From Stieleria maiorica (GTDB lineage Bacteria > Planctomycetota > Planctomycetia > Pirellulales > Pirellulaceae): 64,000 nt of DNA. Shown here piece after piece: positions 59,579 to 64,000 of the stretch. Each line of letters opens with the position of its first letter. Position 1 is the stretch's first letter. The stretch lies in the NCBI RefSeq assembly GCF_008035925.1, contig NZ_CP036264.1:7411641-7475640 (forward strand), in the 5' to 3' direction. The position numbers and the translations under genes are program-made. The notes beneath the pieces are model-generated. The model saw only the letters and a list, made by a program, of their open reading frames with translations. It was not told the DNA's origin and did no database searches.

Positions 59579-60595
59579 CTACTTCGTCATCGATTTGGGG
59601 CGCACGACGTCGGTCGCCAACCCGATCATTTCCAGCAGCCGGATCACGCGCCAGGACATATCGAACTCCCACCAACGATGTCCGTGGGCGGCGGCCCGCG
59701 GTTCGGCGTGGTGATTGTTGTGCCAGCCTTCGCCGTGGCTGAACAATGCGACCAGCCAATTATTGCGGCTGTGGTCGCGGGTTTCGTAATTGCGATACCC
59801 GAACGCGTGGGCGACCGAGTTGACCGCCCAGGTGCCGTGCAGCACAAACACGGTGCGCACCGCGACACCCCAGACATAATAGCTGGCGGCGTACTTGAGC
59901 GCCCCGGCACCACCATCGACGAAGTAGCCGACGATTGCGCCTAGAAGCGTCAGTGCGACGGCGTGGCCCAGGAACACAAAGAACCAGCCACCCCGGCGTT
60001 CCAGCCGCAAATAGAACGGATCGCGGAGCAGGTCGCGGACATAGCGTTCGTAATGGGACGTCCGGTCCAGATCCCGGTTGCGTATGACCACCCAACCCAT
60101 GTGTCCCCACAAGAAGCTGACTAGCGGTGAATGGGGGTCGGGCTGGTCGTCGCTGTGCTGGTGATGCATGCGGTGGATCGCCACCCAACGCGCCGGGGAA
60201 TCTTGCAGATTACACATCCCCAGAATCGCCAGCCCATGTTCCAGCCATTTCGGGCACTTGAACCCGCGATGGGTCAGCAGGCGATGGTAGCCGATCGTGA
60301 TTCCCATCATGCCGAACACGAAGTGACCGGCGATCGCAATCACCAGCCCCGACCAGGTGAACAGCCAGGGCACGAACGCGAGCAAGGCGATCAGGTGCAC
60401 GGCCGCGAGCACGGTGACGTATTCCCACAGGATGCGTGTCGGCCGCGTTTGCTCGGGGGGCGGCAGACGCTGTGGGTCGATCGCAGGTGCTCGATCGCTG
60501 ATCGTGTCAGCAATCGCTGCGGTTTCTGTGGTCGAACTCACCTCGGCGGAATCGGGCTCCGCCGAAGACGTTGAGGTTGCGTCGGCAGTGGACAT
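59579..60595 (-). CDS. Acyl-lipid/acyl-CoA delta-9-type fatty acid desaturase
   Basis: 338 residues from ATG at 60595. The three histidine boxes of membrane di-iron desaturases are in place: HRLLTHR, HRMHHQHSD and HNNHHAEPRA. Membrane segments flank them (YVTVLAAVHLIALLAFVPWL; FFVFLGHAVALTLLGAIVGY). The first ~55 residues are a Ser/Thr/Glu-rich hydrophilic tail. It introduces a double bond into saturated acyl chains with O2, adapting membrane fluidity. The convergent gap to the PIN-like gene is 39 bases with a GACCGGCC...GGCCGG hairpin that may terminate both. Confidence 0.93.
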   Translation of the reverse strand: MSTADATSTSSAEPDSAEVSSTTETAAIADTISDRAPAIDPQRLPPPEQTRPTRILWEYVTVLAAVHLIALLAFVPWLFTWSGLVIAIAGHFVFGMMGITIGYHRLLTHRGFKCPKWLEHGLAILGMCNLQDSPARWVAIHRMHHQHSDDQPDPHSPLVSFLWGHMGWVVIRNRDLDRTSHYERYVRDLLRDPFYLRLERRGGWFFVFLGHAVALTLLGAIVGYFVDGGAGALKYAASYYVWGVAVRTVFVLHGTWAVNSVAHAFGYRNYETRDHSRNNWLVALFSHGEGWHNNHHAEPRAAAHGHRWWEFDMSWRVIRLLEMIGLATDVVRPKSMTK

Positions 60596-60827
60596 CGGTA
60601 GGGACCGGGTTTGGGAAAAGGAGCGGTAAACCGACTCGGTCGGCCACCGGCATGCCCGCACAGACCCTGCATGCCGCTGGGGGGCGATCAGGTCCATCAA
60701 ACATTCCCAAGGCACGACGCGATCTGTCGGAGAAATCGGCAGATCACAGTGTGGGATTTGGGCAAGGGTTATCTCTAACGCGTAGTTGTACGCCAGACCC
60801 GCGCCGCTCCGGCAGGGCAAACCGCGA

Positions 60828-60866
60828 AGAAAAAAGCCGTGGGCGAAAGAATTCGCTCACGGCTTG
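60828..60866 (-). terminator. Rho-independent terminator of the small basic protein gene
   Basis: On the minus strand a 13-base stem (AGCCGTGAGCGAA against TTCGCCCACGGCT, one mismatch) with a 4-base loop runs into TTTTTTCTTC. It lies 57 bases after the stop of the small basic protein gene. Confidence 0.85.
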
Positions 60867-60922
60867 TTCGTTCGTGCGTCAACGCACGTTTTGGGCTGCA
60901 ATGGCCAGCCAGATCGACTCGA

Positions 60923-61129
60923 CTACTTCTTGTCGTCGTCGGCCTTCTTGACCTTCTTCTTCTTCTTCAGCGAGACCTTCATCACACGCACCTTGGGCAT
61001 CCCCAGGATCGCTTCGTCTTCGTTGAATTTTTCTAGGCGTTGCAACTGGGCGATCCGCTCGGCTCGGGTCAGCACGTTCCGCGCTTTGATCGCCCCAGCT
61101 TTTACCTTCAGGCTGCGATCGAGCGTCAT
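60923..61129 (-). CDS. Planctomycetes/Verrucomicrobia/Chlamydiae-type small basic protein
   Basis: 68 residues from ATG at 61129, with GAGGA 8 bases upstream. It matches the small basic protein family shared by Verrucomicrobia, Chlamydiae and Planctomycetes: MTLDRSLKVKAGAIKARNVL, TRAERIAQLQRLEKFNEDEA and the GMPKVRV turn, then a Lys-rich tail (LKKKKKVKKADDDKK). Function is unknown; the charge and size suggest RNA or ribosome binding. Own terminator, strong ribosome binding site: probably highly expressed. Confidence 0.85.
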   Translation of the reverse strand: MTLDRSLKVKAGAIKARNVLTRAERIAQLQRLEKFNEDEAILGMPKVRVMKVSLKKKKKVKKADDDKK

Positions 61130-61250
61130 GGTAGCTTCCTCGGGGGAGGGAAAGAGGGGGATTGAGTTTGTTTCGAGCCGCGAAGGTTAATGCCTGCGGC
61201 CGGGATCCGCAAGGTTGAGCAGGGATTTTTTCGTTCCCTAGCCGGCGGGC

Positions 61251-61646
61251 TCACTTGTTCAAGTAACCGGCGCTGGTCTGAAAGTACTTTCGCCGCCGCA
61301 CCAGGCTCTGGTCGGCGTCCGACGCGGCGACCAAGTCCGCCAGATTTGCCTGACAATAGCGGCACTGGACCGTTTGCAGATGAAAGCGGATGTAGTCCGA
61401 TTGCTCCTCGGGAAGCGTTTCCAGCAGGTACTGCCCAAGCTCCTCACGCGAGGGGCATGACAATCGCCCACGCCGCCAAATTGCCCCCAAAGTGTGCAAG
61501 CCCGCGGTCTCGCGGCCACGCACGGCGATCAGCCGCTCACGCAGTCCGGCGTCGGTTCGCAGCTGCTGCTCCAATTCCGTGGCCCGTTCGTCGGTGAGCG
61601 CTTCGTCCAGGAAGGCGACCAGTTCGGCGTCGGTGAAGTCGGGCAT
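61251..61646 (-). CDS. Small protein with zinc-finger-anti-sigma-like Cys motif
   Basis: 131 residues. N-terminal helical part (PDFTDAELVAFLDEALTDER) and a central region with RLSCPSREELGQYLLETLPE followed by FHLQTVQCRYCQANLADLV: the CPS...HL..C.YC pattern resembles the zinc finger of anti-sigma factors (HxxxCxxC). There is no transmembrane segment and no sigma gene next to it, so it may be a soluble zinc-binding regulator. Conserved-looking but function unassigned. Between the small basic protein and the fatty-acid operon, same strand. Confidence 0.7.
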   Translation of the reverse strand: MPDFTDAELVAFLDEALTDERATELEQQLRTDAGLRERLIAVRGRETAGLHTLGAIWRRGRLSCPSREELGQYLLETLPEEQSDYIRFHLQTVQCRYCQANLADLVAASDADQSLVRRRKYFQTSAGYLNK

Positions 61647-61701
61647 CGGATAAAAGCGGGACGGAGTTGAGGCGGGCTGATCGGCGGGACGTCTCTCGCA
61701 C

Positions 61702-61780
61702 TCGGTTTTCGGGTATTGGGCGAGGCGACGAGTCCATCCGTAATGCCAACGACGAGGACTCCTCGCCTCGTCCCTTACTG
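61702..61780. repeat. GACGAGGCGACGAGTCC hairpin repeat, copy 2
   Basis: CGGTTTTCGGGTATTGGGCG, then GCGAGGCGACGAGTCCATCC, and about 20 bases later the inverted arm GAGGACTCCTCGCCTCGTCC. The arms CGAGGCGACGAGTCC and GGACTCCTCGCCTCG pair with one mismatch. Same element as at 58571-58650, in the same orientation. Confidence 0.75.
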
Positions 61781-61811
61781 CTTAACCGGCTATTGATTCG
61801 TTCCCGTCGCG

Positions 61812-63110
61812 CTAGACGTCACGGCTGAGGCACAGGGTGACGTTCTGCCCCCCAAAGCCGAAGCTGTTGTTCAGGGCGTACTTCACGTCTGCCGGCCGCG
61901 CCTCGTTGGGGACGTAGTCCAGGTCGCAAGCGGGATCGGGGTTTTCGTAGTTGATCGTCGGCGGCAGGATCGAATCTCGCATCGCCAGCAGGCAGACGAT
62001 CATCTCGGTGACTCCCGCGGCGGCGATCAGGTGTCCCATCATGCTCTTCGTGCTGCTGACGGGAACCTTGGCCGCATGCTCTCCAAAAACTTCATGACAG
62101 GCCAGCGATTCGACTTTATCGTTGACCGTGGTGCTGGTTCCGTGAGCGTTGACATAGCAGATGTCGGCGGGTTTCAGCCCTGCGTCGGCGATGGCCATCC
62201 GCATCGCCGCAATCCCGCCGTGTCCGTCGGGGGGGATGTCGGTGATGCGATAGGCGTCCGCGGTCGTGCCGTAGCCGGCGATTTCGCCGTAGATCGTCGC
62301 GCCGCGTGCCTTGGCGCGATCGAGGTCTTCCAGGATCACCATCGCCGCCCCCTCACCGAGCACAAAGCCGTTGCGAAGCCGGTCAAACGGCCGGCTGGCT
62401 TTAGTGGGTTCGTCGTTGCTTTCGCTCAGCGCGGTCAACAGGTTGAACCCCGTCACGCCGAAGGGGTGGATCATGCTGTGCGTTCCGCCGGCCAGCATCA
62501 CATCGGCGTCGCCGCGGCGGATCATTTCCGTCGCTTCGCCGACCGCTTGGCTGCTGGCCGCACAGGCGGTCAGGCAGTTCATGTTGGGACCTTGGGCGTT
62601 CAGCAGGGTCGCCAGGTGGGCCGCCGGCATGTTCGGTTCCTGTTCCAGCTCGCTGGCGGGATTGAGCAGTTCCAATCCACGTGCGATGAACTTGGACGCG
62701 TCGAAGTCGCCACCGGCGAGCGCGGCGGCCATCATTTGACTGAACGTGTTGAAGTCCTGGTTGCCTTCGCCGCTGCCCAAGTAGACGCCGAAACGCGTCG
62801 GATCGGTGATGGTGTCGCTCACACCGCTATCGGCCACGGCTTGCCGGGCCGCGCCGATGGCGAATTTCGTGTGTCGACCGAGTGTTTCCGGGCGACCGGG
62901 CGGCAGATCTTCTTCGGCCAGCTCCCAGTTCTTGACCTCGGCACTGATCTTGGTCGGAAAACCGCTGGCGTCGAACAGGGTCGTGTAGGCGACGCCGCTC
63001 TTGCCCGCCTTGAGCCCCGACCAAACCGTGTCGACGTCATGGCCCATCGGGTTGACCATTCCGATCCCGGTTACGACGACGCGACGGCGATGTTGCTGAT
63101 CACCTTGCAT
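61812..63110 (-). CDS. fabF: 3-oxoacyl-ACP synthase II
   Basis: 432 residues from ATG at 63110, overlapping the FabZ-like gene end by 11 bases. KAS II features: RRVVVTGIGMVNPMGHDVDT, nucleophile Cys in NCLTACAASSQAVGEA, then the two active histidines in VNAHGTSTTVNDKVE and STKSMMGHLIAAAGVTEM, and the C-terminal NNSFGFGGQNVTL. It condenses malonyl-ACP with acyl-ACP. A spelled insertion-like QQEPN... stretch near residue 180 (LELLNPASELEQEPNMPAAH) is within the family's variation. Third gene of an ACP-FabZ-FabF operon. Confidence 0.94.
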   Translation of the reverse strand: MQGDQQHRRRVVVTGIGMVNPMGHDVDTVWSGLKAGKSGVAYTTLFDASGFPTKISAEVKNWELAEEDLPPGRPETLGRHTKFAIGAARQAVADSGVSDTITDPTRFGVYLGSGEGNQDFNTFSQMMAAALAGGDFDASKFIARGLELLNPASELEQEPNMPAAHLATLLNAQGPNMNCLTACAASSQAVGEATEMIRRGDADVMLAGGTHSMIHPFGVTGFNLLTALSESNDEPTKASRPFDRLRNGFVLGEGAAMVILEDLDRAKARGATIYGEIAGYGTTADAYRITDIPPDGHGGIAAMRMAIADAGLKPADICYVNAHGTSTTVNDKVESLACHEVFGEHAAKVPVSSTKSMMGHLIAAAGVTEMIVCLLAMRDSILPPTINYENPDPACDLDYVPNEARPADVKYALNNSFGFGGQNVTLCLSRDV

Positions 63111-63642
63111 GCTGACTTCTCGGCGCTGATGACGAATTGAGTTTTTCGTAGGTCGGGAATCGATTTCCGTTGGCATCGACCGCCACCGAAAAGAACTTCA
63201 TGATCTGCAGCATTCCCTTCAGGTCGTCCGGTTCGAACAACGGACCGTCGACCAAATAGCCGTCTTCGAGAAACGCGAACATCAAATCGATCTCCGCTTG
63301 GATCTCCCCGTCACAGCGGCTGATGCTGGTGACGGTCCCGCCGTTTTCCTGAACGGCGTCCAGGTGCACTTCGTAATTCAACGTGGTCCCGTTGAGCGCT
63401 GGTGCATGAAACTTTGCCCGCCCGACCTTGGCCAGGACGACGCGTTTGTCAAACAAAAAATGCTCCGCCACCAGAATCCCGCCCAGCTGCGCCATTCCCT
63501 CGATGATCAGGGTTGGCGGCAGGAACGGGAATCCCGGACAGTAATTATCGACGACCTCCTCATCCAAGGAGACGTTCTTGATGCCCTTGGCATGGGAGCC
63601 CGAGACAAACTCGGTGAAACGATCGACCCATAGCCATCGCAT
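63100..63642 (-). CDS. 3-hydroxyacyl-ACP dehydratase, FabZ/FabA-like hotdog protein
   Basis: 180 residues from ATG at 63642, overlapping the ACP stop (TGATG). Hotdog-fold dehydratase traits: MRWLWVDRFTEFVSGSHAKG, then NYCPGFPFLPPTLIIEGMAQ, where the FabZ His-Phe-Pro is replaced by CPGFPFLPP, and the expected catalytic Glu/Asp of the hot-dog helix in EGMAQLGGI. The usual catalytic His in HFP is not seen, so activity may depend on another residue or the protein may be a thioester-binding relative. Last ~50 residues (FFSVAVDANGNRFPTYEKLN) extend beyond FabZ length (about 150). Confidence 0.8.
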   Translation of the reverse strand: MRWLWVDRFTEFVSGSHAKGIKNVSLDEEVVDNYCPGFPFLPPTLIIEGMAQLGGILVAEHFLFDKRVVLAKVGRAKFHAPALNGTTLNYEVHLDAVQENGGTVTSISRCDGEIQAEIDLMFAFLEDGYLVDGPLFEPDDLKGMLQIMKFFSVAVDANGNRFPTYEKLNSSSAPRSQHAR

Positions 63643-64000
63643 CAGTCGTTGACCTTCGCACCCACGTAACGGCACAGATCACCGACGGTCAGCAGGTTGC
63701 CGAAGTTTTGCACCTTGGGGTCGGCTTCGAATTCGCTCAAGTCGGCCCAGGGCATGCGTTTTTTCAGCTCGGCCAGCCCGTCGGCGGTGACCACGCCGTC
63801 CTGCACGTATTGGCTGTTGGTCAGGATATCCTCGGGCGAGAGTTCCTCGCGAGGGATCTGGATGTCAAATGCCTTTTCCAGCTTGAACACGATGTCCAAA
63901 AAGTCGATCGACTCGGCACCCAGGTCGCCGACCAGGGTCGCTTCCATCGTGACCTCGTCGTCGTCCACGCCCAGCGCGTCTTCGAGGGCCGATTGGACCT
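63642..64000 (-). CDS. Acyl carrier protein with an internal extension (start beyond window end)
   Basis: 119 residues are visible before the window ends; the start lies beyond 64000. ACP features: VGDLGAESIDFLDIVFKLEK with the 4'-phosphopantetheine Ser in GAESID, and AFDIQIPREELSPEDILTNS. Then, where helix IV normally follows at once, there are about 40 additional residues (DGLAELKKRMPWADLSEFEA and on) before the closing helix TVGDLCRYVGAK. So it is an ACP about 40 residues longer than the 75-80-residue norm. It opens the ACP-dehydratase-FabF operon, which suggests a dedicated acyl chain pathway. Confidence 0.88.
   Translation of the reverse strand, partial: VQSALEDALGVDDDEVTMEATLVGDLGAESIDFLDIVFKLEKAFDIQIPREELSPEDILTNSQYVQDGVVTADGLAELKKRMPWADLSEFEADPKVQNFGNLLTVGDLCRYVGAKVND

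Noticed and set aside
62031-63140. 369-residue plus-strand frame opposite fabF
   Set aside because: fabF active-site motifs lie on the minus strand; the plus frame is a shadow.

Overview
The window looks like a chromosomal segment of a planctomycete, most likely the Pirellulaceae (Rhodopirellula/Stieleria/Rubripirellula type). The reasons are three exported proteins with the planctomycete LEPR-XLL-like N-terminal motif, an ECF sigma factor translationally coupled to a Hanks-type kinase with a TPR-like tail, the small basic protein shared by Planctomycetes, Verrucomicrobia and Chlamydiae, and long gene-poor gaps filled with hairpin repeats. DNA is GC-rich and GTG/TTG starts and 4-base stop/start overlaps are common. 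I found no rRNA, tRNA, CRISPR array, transposase or phage gene by eye.

0-7.6 kb: end of a Tat-exported Gfo/Idh/MocA oxidoreductase, an HU-like protein with a good terminator, a 1630-residue surface protein that joins a VKOR-type thioredoxin domain, a cyclophilin domain and cadherin-like repeats, then yidD and an A-type Fe-S carrier. 7.6-16.7 kb: rhomboid protease, MATE exporter and 2-phosphosulfolactate phosphatase in one operon; a metallo-beta-lactamase-fold hydrolase; an epimerase-like reductase; two tandem HtrA-like proteins, the second a pseudoprotease with its PDZ inserted inside the protease fold; and an mnmE-like gene whose stop codon lies inside an interspersed repeat.

16.7-34 kb: a zincin-peptidase/ATP-grasp gene pair, a MazG-like/GT9 operon flanked by two copies of a hairpin element, pterin dehydratase, an esterase, a secreted protein of unknown function, a nest of REPIN-like inverted repeats, avtA, an lgt-rmlB-rmlA operon and metF. 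34-41.5 kb: GntP permease overlapping tail-to-tail with a prepilin-peptidase homologue, class II photolyase, rplM-rpsI-infA and an inositol-phosphatase-family gene.

41.5-49.3 kb: a minus-strand cluster of ECF sigma factor, protein kinase and two LEPR-XLL-like surface proteins (one with dockerin-like repeats), preceded by another secreted protein; sigma, kinase and first surface protein overlap by 4 bases each. 49.5-58.6 kb: a stress/signalling segment (CsbD, PRC-barrel, double-domain KaiC plus hybrid histidine kinase of visibly lower G+C, cardiolipin synthase, CNNM/DUF21-CBS protein, membrane-anchored metzincin-like protein). 58.9-64 kb: PIN/NYN-like protein, fatty-acid desaturase, small basic protein, a zinc-finger-like small protein and a fatty-acid synthesis operon (ACP with an unusual insertion, FabZ-like, FabF) that runs off the end.

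The best candidates for undescribed biology are the PDZ-in-protease pseudo-HtrA, the peptidase/ATP-grasp pair, the sigma-kinase-surface protein operon, the thioredoxin-cyclophilin surface protein and the REPIN-like element nest. All functional statements rest on reading motifs by eye; no search was run.
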